This document shows, piece by piece, positions 33,730 to 42,298 of a stretch of DNA of 64,000 nt. The number at the start of each line of letters is the position of its first letter. Position 1 is the stretch's first letter. Location of the stretch: NCBI GenBank assembly GCA_036560145.1, contig DATBRV010000078.1, positions 6,473 through 70,472 on the forward strand. The letters are read 5' to 3'. Source of the DNA: DATBRV01 sp036560145. Its GTDB lineage: Bacteria; Myxococcota_A; UBA9160; SMWR01. The notes below the pieces were generated by a model. That model did no database searches. It was not told the origin of the DNA and saw nothing but the letters and a program-made list of their open reading frames with translations. The position numbers were made by a program, and so were the translations under genes.

Positions 33730-34536
33730 ATGTCATTGCGGCATTCCATCGCTCGGGGCTTGAACGGAGTCGTCAGGCAACTGACGCCGTGGTTGCGCGG
33801 ACGCCACCGCCTGACGCATTTCGCGACTCCCTGGCTCGCGACGAAACAGCCGCTTCGAGTCACTTCGTTCGGTCTTCGATTCGAGCTCGACCTGGGCGAG
33901 TACGTCGAGGAGCAGATCTTCTGGGAGGACTACGAGCGGAACATCTTGACGTGGTGGCCGGACGAAATGGGCCCGGGCCGTGTGTTCCTCGACGTCGGCG
34001 CCAACGTCGGGCTCTACAGCCTCGCAGCGGCTGCCCGAGGTGCGACGGTGGTCGCCTTCGAGCCGAATCCCCGCACGCGCGCCCGCCTCCACGCCAACAT
34101 CCGCCTGAATGCCCTCGAGGATCGCATCACGGTGCGCCCGGAAGCGTTGATCGACTCGGTCGGGACGGCGACGCTCTTCGCCGACGTGCACGAAGGCCAG
34201 AAGGACGCCAACGCGGGGGTCGCGTCGCTGTCGAGCAAGAACGCCGCCGGGCGATCCATCGAAGTGAAGACGTCGACGCTCGACGCGATCGTCGAAGAGC
34301 TGGGCCTGGCCCGGGTCGACTGGATCAAGATGGACATCCAGGGGGCCGAGTACCAGGCGCTGAAAGGCGGAAGCCGGACGCTCGCGGGCAAGCCGAAGCT
34401 CCTGCTCGAGCTCGAGCCCGAGATCGCGAGAAACATGGGATGGACCGTGGAAGAGCTCCAGCACTTCCTTCGCGAGCGCGGCTATTCGATGCGCGCGCTC
34501 GATTCCCTCAACGTCGTGGCCGAACCGAGCCCCTGA
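33730..34536 (+). CDS. FkbM-family methyltransferase 2
   Basis: A 268-residue SAM-dependent methyltransferase with motif I FLDVGANVGLYSLAAAA and the FkbM segment IKMDIQGAEYQALKGG. The ATG at 33730 is preferred; an in-frame ATG at 33685 would add 15 residues without recognisable content. The N-terminus is basic and amphipathic. It probably O-methylates a sugar of the polymer. It converges on the GMC oxidoreductase gene with only 23 bases between the stops. Confidence 0.87.
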   Translation: MSLRHSIARGLNGVVRQLTPWLRGRHRLTHFATPWLATKQPLRVTSFGLRFELDLGEYVEEQIFWEDYERNILTWWPDEMGPGRVFLDVGANVGLYSLAAAARGATVVAFEPNPRTRARLHANIRLNALEDRITVRPEALIDSVGTATLFADVHEGQKDANAGVASLSSKNAAGRSIEVKTSTLDAIVEELGLARVDWIKMDIQGAEYQALKGGSRTLAGKPKLLLELEPEIARNMGWTVEELQHFLRERGYSMRALDSLNVVAEPSP

Positions 34537-34559
34537 GCTGCGGATCCGTCGTCCGGATC

Positions 34560-36107
34560 TCACCCAGGCGAAGACGGCTTCGCCGCGACGCGCTCGGCCA
34601 GCTCGGCGGCGAGGCAGAGCATGCTGAACGTCGGATTCGCGGTGCCCGCCGAGGGGAAGACGGCCGTGCTGGCGACGGAGAGATTGGCCGCGCCGTGCAC
34701 CCGCGACTCCGGGTCGACGACGGCCCCCGCATCGGTTCCCATCCGGCAGGTGCCCACCGGATGGTAGACGTCGTGGGGCTTGAGCGACGAGGCGTCGCCC
34801 AGCGCGGCGGCGAGGCGCGGCAGCGCCGGCGCGCCCCCCCAGGCGGCCAGGAAGCGCGCGGCCATCCACTGGATGGCCTCCTCGTCCGCGCGGCTCACGC
34901 TCCACTGCACGCTGGCCCGCGGGCGCCCCGCGGCGTCTCGCGAGTCGGAGAGCGCGATCCGGTTGCCGGGATTTCGCGCCTGCTCGATGTCGAGTTGGAG
35001 GTGCGCGGGCCTGCCGCGCGGGACGTGCAGCCTGCGCCGCACGAAGCGCTCCCATCCGAGCGCGCCGATCCCAGCCGCGCCGCGCACGGCCTCCGCGAGG
35101 GTGACGCGGGGCATGGCCCGCCCCTGGACCCCCTGGAGAACCTTGCGGGCCAACGCGAAGCCGGCGTTCTCGGTGTCGAAGATGAAGTGGAAGAATCCGC
35201 GCGGCGAGCCGGGCGGAGCCCCTCGTTCGACGAAGCGGAACGAACGCATCCGCCCGCTCCGAAAGCGCGGAGCGAAGGTCTCCGCGCAGCGCCCGAGGTC
35301 CTCGGGTAGAACGTCCGCGACGCGGCAGGAGAGATGGTCGGCGAGGCCGCGCCCGAGCTCGGAGCCCGCGCGGAATTCCCTGCCGAGGCTGCGCTCGATC
35401 TCGAGCAGCACGCGGGTGGATTCGATGGCTCCGGCGGCGAGAACGTACTCGCGCGCTTGCACGGAGAGGGTCTTCTCGCCCGCCCGCGCCGTGACGGAGC
35501 GGATCCGGGCAGCGCCGCCCGCCTCCGTCGCGATCTCCCAGCCGCACGCGGGCGCGTTCAAGTACACGTCGAAGGTCCCTCGCTCCGCCAGGAAGGCCAG
35601 GTTCCTCCTGCGGAACGGCAGCCAGTCGCCCGTCACGATTTCCAGCCCGCGCCCGCGCAGCGCGGCGACGGCGGCCGGGGGAATGCACTCCGCGGCGTGA
35701 AACCAGCGGCACGTCGGAGTGAGCCCCAGCGTGGCGCAGACGGCGCCGGCGCGGCGCTCGACGATGGCGACCAGGTGCCGCCAGAAGTCGAATCCGGCCT
35801 CTTGCGCGCGGAAGTCGAACTCCGAGTGGGGAACGATCTGCCCGCCCCACAGCGCCGTGGTTCCTCCCAGGCCGAAGGCCCTGCCCTCGCGCGTCGCGCG
35901 GTAGACACCGCCTTCCACGACGGCCTCGGCGCCCAGCTTCTGTTCGCCCGCGCTGATGCTGCCGCCCGCTTCGAGAACGGCGACCGCGACGCCCTGCTGC
36001 GCGAGCGTCGCCGCCAGCAGGAGCCCGGCCGCGCCCGCCCCCACGATGGCGACGTCGCAGGTCGTCGAGTGGGCGTCAGCGAGGCAGCGCAGGTCGAGGA
36101 TCGCCAT
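34560..36107 (-). CDS. GMC-family FAD oxidoreductase
   Basis: A 515-residue flavoprotein. The FAD motif VAIVGAGAAGLLLA (about 19-32) is followed by LEAGG; GLGGTTALWGG marks the GMC domain. The C-terminal domain has DVYHPVGTCRMG with the active-site His and SAGTANPTFSMLCLA. The ATG at 36107 is chosen because it leads straight into the Rossmann strand; upstream in-frame sequence overlaps the next gene. It probably oxidises an alcohol group of a sugar or sugar alcohol. It forms a unit with the aldo/keto reductase and FkbM genes upstream. Confidence 0.88.
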   Translation of the reverse strand: MAILDLRCLADAHSTTCDVAIVGAGAAGLLLAATLAQQGVAVAVLEAGGSISAGEQKLGAEAVVEGGVYRATREGRAFGLGGTTALWGGQIVPHSEFDFRAQEAGFDFWRHLVAIVERRAGAVCATLGLTPTCRWFHAAECIPPAAVAALRGRGLEIVTGDWLPFRRRNLAFLAERGTFDVYLNAPACGWEIATEAGGAARIRSVTARAGEKTLSVQAREYVLAAGAIESTRVLLEIERSLGREFRAGSELGRGLADHLSCRVADVLPEDLGRCAETFAPRFRSGRMRSFRFVERGAPPGSPRGFFHFIFDTENAGFALARKVLQGVQGRAMPRVTLAEAVRGAAGIGALGWERFVRRRLHVPRGRPAHLQLDIEQARNPGNRIALSDSRDAAGRPRASVQWSVSRADEEAIQWMAARFLAAWGGAPALPRLAAALGDASSLKPHDVYHPVGTCRMGTDAGAVVDPESRVHGAANLSVASTAVFPSAGTANPTFSMLCLAAELAERVAAKPSSPG

Positions 36108-36109
36108 CC

Positions 36110-36883
36110 TCAGCCCGCCGCGCGCGCCAGCTCGCGCAGATGCTCCGGCTTCCGCGTCGAGACGACGAGCGATCCGTTCGGATTCCTCTCGAGCGCGGCC
36201 CGGATCGCGTCCGCGACGGAGGGGCCGCCGCGCGCGAGAGAAAGCGCCCCGTAGCTGAGCTGCGGCTCGCGCCCGGCCCGAACCAGGTTCGGAACGTCCG
36301 AGTCCTGCACCTGGAGGATCTCCGCGAGGGCGTGGCTCGTCCAGGCGGAGAAGAGGCCGAGCGGCCCGGCCAGCCCCCAGTGGCGGATCCTTCCCGAGCG
36401 TCTCTGCCGCGCGAGCCAGGAGAGGAACTCCTCGGCTTCGAGCAGTCCGGGTGCGGGCTCGTGAAGAAAGAGGACGTCCACGCAGTCGCGCCCGAGCGCC
36501 CGCAGGCTTCGCGCGAGACTCTTCTCCGCCGCGCTCACCGACCAATCCACGACGACCCGCGAGAGCGCGGGAATCCACCGCCCCGCCGCCTTGCGGCTCC
36601 AGGCGAGAAGCGCGCTCGCGCTCCGCTGCCCCGGAGGATAGAGACCCACCTTGGAAGCCACCGTGATCACCTCGCCGCGGCCACGCAGGAACACGCCGAG
36701 CTCGTGCTCCGCCACGCCGAAGCCGTAGTAGGGCGACGCATCGAAGTGGCTGAAGCCGAGCTCCGCCGCCTCGGCGAGCAGGGCCTGCCGCCGTCCCGGC
36801 GTCGGAAGGTGATGCAGGCTCCCCGTTCCGAAGCAGAGCCTCGACACCAGCAGCTCCGTGCCGGGCAGCGCGCGCCGCTTCAC
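36110..36883 (-). CDS. Aldo/keto reductase family protein
   Basis: A 257-residue NADPH-type aldo/keto reductase. FGTGSLHHL is near the N-terminus, HFDASPYYGFGVAEHELG carries the catalytic Asp and Tyr, VASKVGLY carries the Lys and DVLFLHEPAPG the conserved His region. The start is a GTG at 36883 overlapping the FkbM stop as GTGA, and its stop lies 2 bases before the GMC start. The pair may interconvert hydroxyl and keto groups of one sugar, which is inference. It is slightly shorter than the usual 280-330 residues. Confidence 0.85.
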   Translation of the reverse strand: MKRRALPGTELLVSRLCFGTGSLHHLPTPGRRQALLAEAAELGFSHFDASPYYGFGVAEHELGVFLRGRGEVITVASKVGLYPPGQRSASALLAWSRKAAGRWIPALSRVVVDWSVSAAEKSLARSLRALGRDCVDVLFLHEPAPGLLEAEEFLSWLARQRRSGRIRHWGLAGPLGLFSAWTSHALAEILQVQDSDVPNLVRAGREPQLSYGALSLARGGPSVADAIRAALERNPNGSLVVSTRKPEHLRELARAAG

Positions 36884-37584
36884 GGGGCTGCGCGCGAGGC
36901 GATCACGTGCGAGGGGTCCGTCCAGGCGCAGCGGTAGCCCGCCTCGCCGAGGAGCCGCTCGAGCTGGCGCGGCGCGTCGGCGATGCCGCGCTCGTGCAGG
37001 ATCCCGAAATGCACTTCGATGCCGATCGCCCGGAGGCTGGGCGAGCGGAGCACGCCGCCGAGGCCGCGCAGGACGTCGAGCTCGAATCCCTCCACGTCGA
37101 TCTTGATCACGTTGGGAGCGGCGACCTCGCCCGCCGCGACGAGCGAATCCCCGCGCGCCACGCGCACGTCGATCCCGTCCATGGAAGCGTCGAGCAGGCG
37201 GCTGGTCGCCCCGAGCTCGTCGCGCCCCTGCTCGAACTTCATGCTGTCGTCGCGGTCTCCGAGCGCGAGGGGTACGACGACGGCGTTGGCGCGCTCGCCG
37301 ACGGCGGTCGCGAGGCGCGCGCGGTTGACCGGGCTCGGCTCGAACGCATACACCCTGCCCTCCGCGCCCGTCGCCTCGAGGAGCTTGAGCGTGTAGAGGC
37401 CGACGTTCGCGCCCACGTCCCAGACGCGGTCGCCGCGCTGCACCGAAGCGAGCACGGCGCGTTCGAAGGAGGCTTCGTAGCCGGGCCCGGCGAGCAGCCC
37501 GGCGAGCCAGCGGTTCACGCCCGCGATGCGACCGAGGTTGCGGAGTCGCACGGCAAGGGGATGCGCCAGCCAGCTCATCGCCAC
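36880..37584 (-). CDS. FkbM-family methyltransferase 3
   Basis: A 234-residue SAM-dependent methyltransferase with motif I VWDVGANVGLYTLKLL and FkbM segment IKIDVEGFELDVLRGL. It begins a minus-strand group of three genes (methyltransferase, aldo/keto reductase, GMC oxidoreductase) joined by 4-base overlap and 2-base spacing. It probably O-methylates a sugar hydroxyl, perhaps after the redox steps of its partners. Confidence 0.88.
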   Translation of the reverse strand: MAMSWLAHPLAVRLRNLGRIAGVNRWLAGLLAGPGYEASFERAVLASVQRGDRVWDVGANVGLYTLKLLEATGAEGRVYAFEPSPVNRARLATAVGERANAVVVPLALGDRDDSMKFEQGRDELGATSRLLDASMDGIDVRVARGDSLVAAGEVAAPNVIKIDVEGFELDVLRGLGGVLRSPSLRAIGIEVHFGILHERGIADAPRQLERLLGEAGYRCAWTDPSHVIASRAAP

Positions 37585-37646
37585 CCAATCCAGAAGGATT
37601 CAATCGGGTAGCACGGGTTCGGGCGCGGGGCGAATCCCGGCTCGGG

Positions 37647-38537
37647 TCAGAACTCGATGCCGAGCACGACGACTCTCGGCGCCGAAGCGATGCGCGCTTC
37701 GACGGCATCTCGTCGCCGGATGAAGATGGAATTGCCCGGGTGCTCGAAGCCCGCTGGCCTCGCCTCGAGCGCCCGTCGAAGCGGGTCGTAGCAACACTCG
37801 ACGAAACCGGCCTCCGACATGGTCCGCCGGAGCGCCCGGTCCTCGACGCCGTACCGCGCCCCGCTCGCGTTCAGCTCCATGATCACGGCGAGGAGTGCAT
37901 TCGACGCGAGCAGGCGCGGCATCCCCGCGAGCACCTGCGATTCGAAGCCTTCCACGTCGATCTTGACGACGGCCGGAGCCTCCTCGAACTCATCGTCGAG
38001 TCGAACCTGGGGCACCGTCTCGACCGCCGCCGCGCCGTCCAGGCGCTCCGTGACCACGTGGTTCACCGTGTCCTGATCGCAGCTCATCTGGGCGGAGCCC
38101 GTGCTCGCGCCGACGACGACCTTGCGGGCGACCACGCGTTCGCCCAGCCGGTTCAGCGCGATGTTGTCGCGCAGATCCTCGAAGGCCGACGAGACCGGCT
38201 CGAAGGAACGCGCGCGAGCGCCGCAGGCGCCGGCCGCCAGCACCGTGTACGCCCCGACGTTGGCGCCGACGTCGGCGAAGAGGTCTCCGCTCCGCAGGAA
38301 GTGGAGCAGGAAACCCATCTCCTCGAAATCGTGGATGCCCACGTAGATGTTTCCGGTGGCGCCGGTCATCGACGGCCGGACCAGCAACCGCGTGCCTCCC
38401 ACGAACTCGACGACGGCCCCGCCCGGCAGGATCCTGCTTCCGATCTGCCAGCGAGCGAAGCGAGACAGCGCACTCCAGCGCGCCTTCCGCCCCAGCGGGT
38501 GCGAGACGATGAAACGGACGGTGTGGAGGAGTGCCAT
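37647..38537 (-). CDS. FkbM-family methyltransferase 4
   Basis: A 296-residue SAM-dependent methyltransferase. Motif I is FADVGANVGAYTVLAAGA and the FkbM segment is VKIDVEGFESQVLAGM. The ATG at 38537 is favoured over one at 38618, which would add 27 residues of unlike composition lying in the divergent promoter region. It lies 62 bases upstream of the third FkbM gene and may share its transcript. Target hydroxyl unknown. Confidence 0.87.
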   Translation of the reverse strand: MALLHTVRFIVSHPLGRKARWSALSRFARWQIGSRILPGGAVVEFVGGTRLLVRPSMTGATGNIYVGIHDFEEMGFLLHFLRSGDLFADVGANVGAYTVLAAGACGARARSFEPVSSAFEDLRDNIALNRLGERVVARKVVVGASTGSAQMSCDQDTVNHVVTERLDGAAAVETVPQVRLDDEFEEAPAVVKIDVEGFESQVLAGMPRLLASNALLAVIMELNASGARYGVEDRALRRTMSEAGFVECCYDPLRRALEARPAGFEHPGNSIFIRRRDAVEARIASAPRVVVLGIEF

Positions 38538-38656
38538 GCACCCATTCTGCCAGTTCGGGGTGCGGATGCGACCGTCCCCCCCGCCGCGGCTTGTAGCCCG
38601 GAAACCCAGCCGGTACATTCGAGCGCCTGGAAAACGGAGACGGCGCCAGTCCTTCG

Positions 38657-39772
38657 ATGCCCCAGGAGTCTCCCTCTCCGGCCGGAGCCATCCGCGTCCT
38701 CCTGGTCGGCAGCGCCGGCTTCGATACGGTGATCGATTCGTATCGCCGCGCGTTGCTCCCGCATTACGACGTCCGCGTCTTCGACCCGCTCCGGGGCGTC
38801 CCGGGCGTCGAGCGGCTGTTCGGGCCGGTCTGGGCAGCGCGGGTCGGCAACTCGGTGCGCGTCGCGAGCCGCCTGATCCTGCGCGAGCCGCTGGCCGTCG
38901 CGGAGCTGCAGCTGCTGCGGGTGGCCGCGGATTTCGCCCCGGATCTGGTGCTGGTGAGCGCGGTCGAGTCGCTCCGGCCGCCGACCGTGGCCGGCCTGCG
39001 GTCCGGAAACCGGAGCGCGCGCGTCCTCGGCGTATTCTCCGACCACATCGGGAACTTCGAGCGCGGGTACTTCTTCGCCGCCGACTACGACCGGCTCTTC
39101 TTCAAGGACCACTTCGTGGTCGACAAGCTGCGTTCGAAGCTCGGCTGGAAGCACGTCTTCTACCTGCCCCAGTGTTGCGATCGCCAGCTCCACCGCAGGA
39201 TCCCCGTCAGCGAGGAGGATCGGAAGCGCTACGGCTGCGACATCACGCTCGCCGGCAACGCCCACCTCTACCGCTGCGAGTTCCTGCGCCCCCTGATCGG
39301 ACGCGACCTCAAGGTCTGGGGGTCTCCCCCGCCCGCCTGGCTCGAGCATCCGACGCGCGGGCTCTTCACCGGCCGCTACGTGGCGGGCGACGAGAAGTGC
39401 AAGGCCATGCTCTCCGCGAGCATCGTCTTGAACCAGAACCACTACGCGGAGATCGCGGGCACCAACAAGCGGACCTTCGAGGCGGCCGGCGTCGGCGCCT
39501 TCCAGCTCACCGACACCCCCGCCCTCGCGGAGGTCTTCGATCCCGAGCGCGAGGTCGCCTTCTTCGAAACCCAGCGCGACATGCTCGATCGCATCGATCA
39601 CTACCTGGCGCGCCCGGAGCTGCGCGCCGAGATGGCCGAGCGCTCGCGGCTGCGCGCCCACGCCGAGCACACCTACGAGCACCGCTGGGCGGCGCAGCTC
39701 GAGACGCTCGGCCTCGAGCCCCCGCCCGGCTTCCCGGTCCGCCCCGGCACGCTCGCCGTGCGGGCCGCCTGA
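38657..39772 (+). CDS. CgeB-like glycosyltransferase
   Basis: A 371-residue protein resembling the CgeB/YkvP group of GT-B glycosyltransferases: VLLVGSAGFDTVID at the N-terminus, FSDHIGNFERGY in the middle and the nucleotide-sugar region AGTNKRTFEAAGVGAFQLTD with DREVAFF-like residues after it. The C-terminal helix ends in a Glu-His rich segment (AEHTYEHRW) usual for the family. It opens a plus-strand operon running to 44532. Role as a transferase on the repeat unit is inferred; the donor is unknown. Confidence 0.78.
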   Translation: MPQESPSPAGAIRVLLVGSAGFDTVIDSYRRALLPHYDVRVFDPLRGVPGVERLFGPVWAARVGNSVRVASRLILREPLAVAELQLLRVAADFAPDLVLVSAVESLRPPTVAGLRSGNRSARVLGVFSDHIGNFERGYFFAADYDRLFFKDHFVVDKLRSKLGWKHVFYLPQCCDRQLHRRIPVSEEDRKRYGCDITLAGNAHLYRCEFLRPLIGRDLKVWGSPPPAWLEHPTRGLFTGRYVAGDEKCKAMLSASIVLNQNHYAEIAGTNKRTFEAAGVGAFQLTDTPALAEVFDPEREVAFFETQRDMLDRIDHYLARPELRAEMAERSRLRAHAEHTYEHRWAAQLETLGLEPPPGFPVRPGTLAVRAA

Positions 39773-39779
39773 GCCGGCC

Positions 39780-41630
39780 ATGTGTGGAATCGTCGCCCTC
39801 TGGGATGCCGGCATGAGCGCGGAAGAGCGCCGCGCCTGGGGCGAGCGGCTCTCGCGGCGGCTGGCGCATCGCGGACCCGACGGGGAAGGGATCTGGACGG
39901 GCGCCGAGGCGCCGCTCGTGCTCGCGCACCGCCGGCTCGCGATCCGCGGCCTCGGCGAGCAGGGAGCGCAGCCGATGCTCGGCAACCGCAGCGTGCTGGT
40001 CTTCAACGGAGAGCTCTTCGGCCCCGAGGAGCTGGGGCGCGAGCTTGCCGGACGAGGCGTCCGTTTCCGCGGCACCAGCGACACCGAGATCCTGCTGCAT
40101 GCCCTGGAGACCTTCGGGATCGAGGACGCTCTCCCCCGCATCAGCGGGCAGTTCGCCTTCGCCTGGTGGAGCGCCGACGAGCAGCAGCTCCACCTGGTAC
40201 GCGATCGCGTCGGGATCCGCCCCGTCTACTTCGCCGTCCAGGGGCAGCGCCTGGTCGCCGCCTCGGAGCAGAAGGCGATCCTGCCGTTGCCGTGGATCGA
40301 CACGACGGCGTCGCCGGACGCCATGCTCCGGTTCCTGGTGCTGGGAAGGACGGACGACGTCCCCGAAGAGACGCTCCTCGCCGGCATCCGCTCCCTGCCC
40401 GCCGGCCACCGGGCGGTCTGGGACGGCCGCGGGCTGCGCATCACCCGCTACGCGCGGATCGAGAGCGAGCCGCCCGCGTCGGGGCCGCTCGAGATCCGCC
40501 GCGAGCTCGAGCGCGCCGTGGAGGAGCAGCTGGTCTCGGACGTTCCGATCGGAGCCACCGTCTCCGGCGGGCTGGATTCGTCCAGCGTGGCCCTGCTCGC
40601 CGACCGCGCCCGGATCCGCCGCGGAGAGAGCTCGCTGCTCCACCTCTTCGCGTATCACGATCACGCTGCGGAGCAGGACGAGAGCGACTACCAGCGCGCC
40701 GTGCTCGCCGCGATCAAGAGTCCCCACGAGGTCCACTGGGTATCCTCGAGCCCCGCCGAGCTTCGCGAGCGCTTCGACCGCTACATCCACCACCAGGAGG
40801 AGCCCTACTCCGACGTCTCGAGCTACGCCGAGTATTGCCTGGCCGCGGAGGCGCACCGGAGCGGCGTGAAGGTCCTCCTGAACGGGCTCGGGGGCGACGA
40901 GGTCTTCGTGGGGTACCCCACCTTCTTCGGGCCGCTGCTGCTCGACATCCTGCGCTCTCGCGACTTCCGCGCGCTCGAGGCGACGGTCCGCGTCGCGCCG
41001 CAGGTGCTCGCCAGGTCGGGGACCGGCTGGTTCCCGATCGTGGCCGCCCTGTACCACGCGGCGCCCGGACGGCTGCGAAACGCGGTCACCGCCCTGCGCA
41101 GCGCCCGCGCCGGCGGAATCCGGGGGGCGCTCGCCTGGCGCAGCGCCCGCGACGCCTGGTCGCATTGGCACGTCCACGACGGCCGCGGCGCCCTGAATGC
41201 GGCGTTGCGCGGCTCGATCGAGTCCTGGTGCATTCCCCGCTACCTCCTCCACAGCGACCGGATGGGCCTCGCGCACGGCGTGGAGGGCCGCGTGCCGATG
41301 CTCGACGACCGCGTGATCCGCGCGGCCTTCGGCGTGCCGCCCGCAGCCCGGGTGGGGGCGACCGGCCTGAAGGCGAGCCTGCGCGCCGCGGTGGCGGACG
41401 TGCTCCCGCCGCTCGTGCGAGACCGCGCCTGGAAGCTCGGCTTCCACGCGCCGCTTCCCGCCTACGTGGCCGCCCTCGACGAGCCGCTCCGCGCCGGCCA
41501 CGCTGTCGCGCGGGCCGCCCTCTCGGGCGGACCCGATTGGAGCGCGCTGCTTCCCCCGGACCGCTGGCGCTGGGGCGCCCTGGGCGCGTACCTCGCGTGG
41601 GCGAAGCGCCAGCACGCGGAGGCGGCGTGA
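39780..41630 (+). CDS. Asparagine-synthase-like glutamine amidotransferase 3
   Basis: A 616-residue protein with an N-terminal glutaminase domain (MCGIVALW, HRGPDGEGIW, VFNGELFG) and an ATP-pyrophosphatase domain containing TVSGGLDSSSVALL and LNGLGGDEVFVGY. The start is fixed by Cys2. The glutaminase domain is less conserved than in copies 1, 2 and 4 (VFNGELFG in place of NGEIYNY). It lies between a CgeB-like transferase and a methyltransferase and is coupled to the latter by overlap. Amidation of a sugar carboxylate is the favoured role. Confidence 0.89.
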   Translation: MCGIVALWDAGMSAEERRAWGERLSRRLAHRGPDGEGIWTGAEAPLVLAHRRLAIRGLGEQGAQPMLGNRSVLVFNGELFGPEELGRELAGRGVRFRGTSDTEILLHALETFGIEDALPRISGQFAFAWWSADEQQLHLVRDRVGIRPVYFAVQGQRLVAASEQKAILPLPWIDTTASPDAMLRFLVLGRTDDVPEETLLAGIRSLPAGHRAVWDGRGLRITRYARIESEPPASGPLEIRRELERAVEEQLVSDVPIGATVSGGLDSSSVALLADRARIRRGESSLLHLFAYHDHAAEQDESDYQRAVLAAIKSPHEVHWVSSSPAELRERFDRYIHHQEEPYSDVSSYAEYCLAAEAHRSGVKVLLNGLGGDEVFVGYPTFFGPLLLDILRSRDFRALEATVRVAPQVLARSGTGWFPIVAALYHAAPGRLRNAVTALRSARAGGIRGALAWRSARDAWSHWHVHDGRGALNAALRGSIESWCIPRYLLHSDRMGLAHGVEGRVPMLDDRVIRAAFGVPPAARVGATGLKASLRAAVADVLPPLVRDRAWKLGFHAPLPAYVAALDEPLRAGHAVARAALSGGPDWSALLPPDRWRWGALGAYLAWAKRQHAEAA

Positions 41631-42295
41631 CGATGCGGCGCTCCATCTGGTCGTACGGGAAGGTGCAGAAATGCGTCGGCGCGGTGGCGCGCAACCGCCG
41701 GCTGCAGATGGCGCTGGTTCCGCGCCTGCCCTACGTGAACATCGGCTGCGGCAGCAACTTCCGACCCGGATTCATCAACGTCGACTACGAATGGCGTCCG
41801 GGAATCCATCTGTGCTGGGACCTCCGTCGCAAGCTTCCCCTTCCCGATGCCAGCGCCGAGGGGATCTTCACCGAGCACTGTCTGGAGCACCTCACGGTCG
41901 ATGCTTGCGCGGAAGCCCTGCGCGACCTGCACCGCATCCTCGCGCCCGGCGGGGTCCTGCGCGTCATCATTCCCGACGGCGGCCTCTACATCGAGTCCTA
42001 CCTCCGGCATCGACGCGGCGAGCCGGTCGAGTTCCCGTATGTAGATGCCGAAGGGCGCGCCGATTTCCTACGCGACTCCCACTACGGCTTCACGCCCATG
42101 ATGGCCGTGAATCGGATCTTCCGGGGCTATGGCCATCTCTTCGCCTACGATCACGACACCATCCGGAATCTGCTCGTCCACGCGGGCTTCGCATCCGTGG
42201 AGCCGTCCTCTTTTCGCAGGGGCCGGCTGGAAGCATTGCTGATCGACTCCGAGGTGCGCGCGCCGCAGTCCCTGTTCGTCGAAGCCGTCAAGTGA
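41627..42295 (+). CDS. SAM-dependent methyltransferase, predicted class I
   Basis: A 222-residue protein with the SAM-binding motif YVNIGCGSNFRPGFINVD, followed by FTEHCLEHLTVDACAEALRD and LAPGGVLRVIIPDGG, typical of class I methyltransferases in glycan loci. Two starts compete: GTG 41627, which gives the local GTGA overlap, and ATG 41633; the GGAGG at 41618-41622 serves either. It could methylate a sugar or a terminal non-reducing end. The substrate is unknown. Confidence 0.83.
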   Translation: MTMRRSIWSYGKVQKCVGAVARNRRLQMALVPRLPYVNIGCGSNFRPGFINVDYEWRPGIHLCWDLRRKLPLPDASAEGIFTEHCLEHLTVDACAEALRDLHRILAPGGVLRVIIPDGGLYIESYLRHRRGEPVEFPYVDAEGRADFLRDSHYGFTPMMAVNRIFRGYGHLFAYDHDTIRNLLVHAGFASVEPSSFRRGRLEALLIDSEVRAPQSLFVEAVK

Positions 42296-42298
42296 AGC

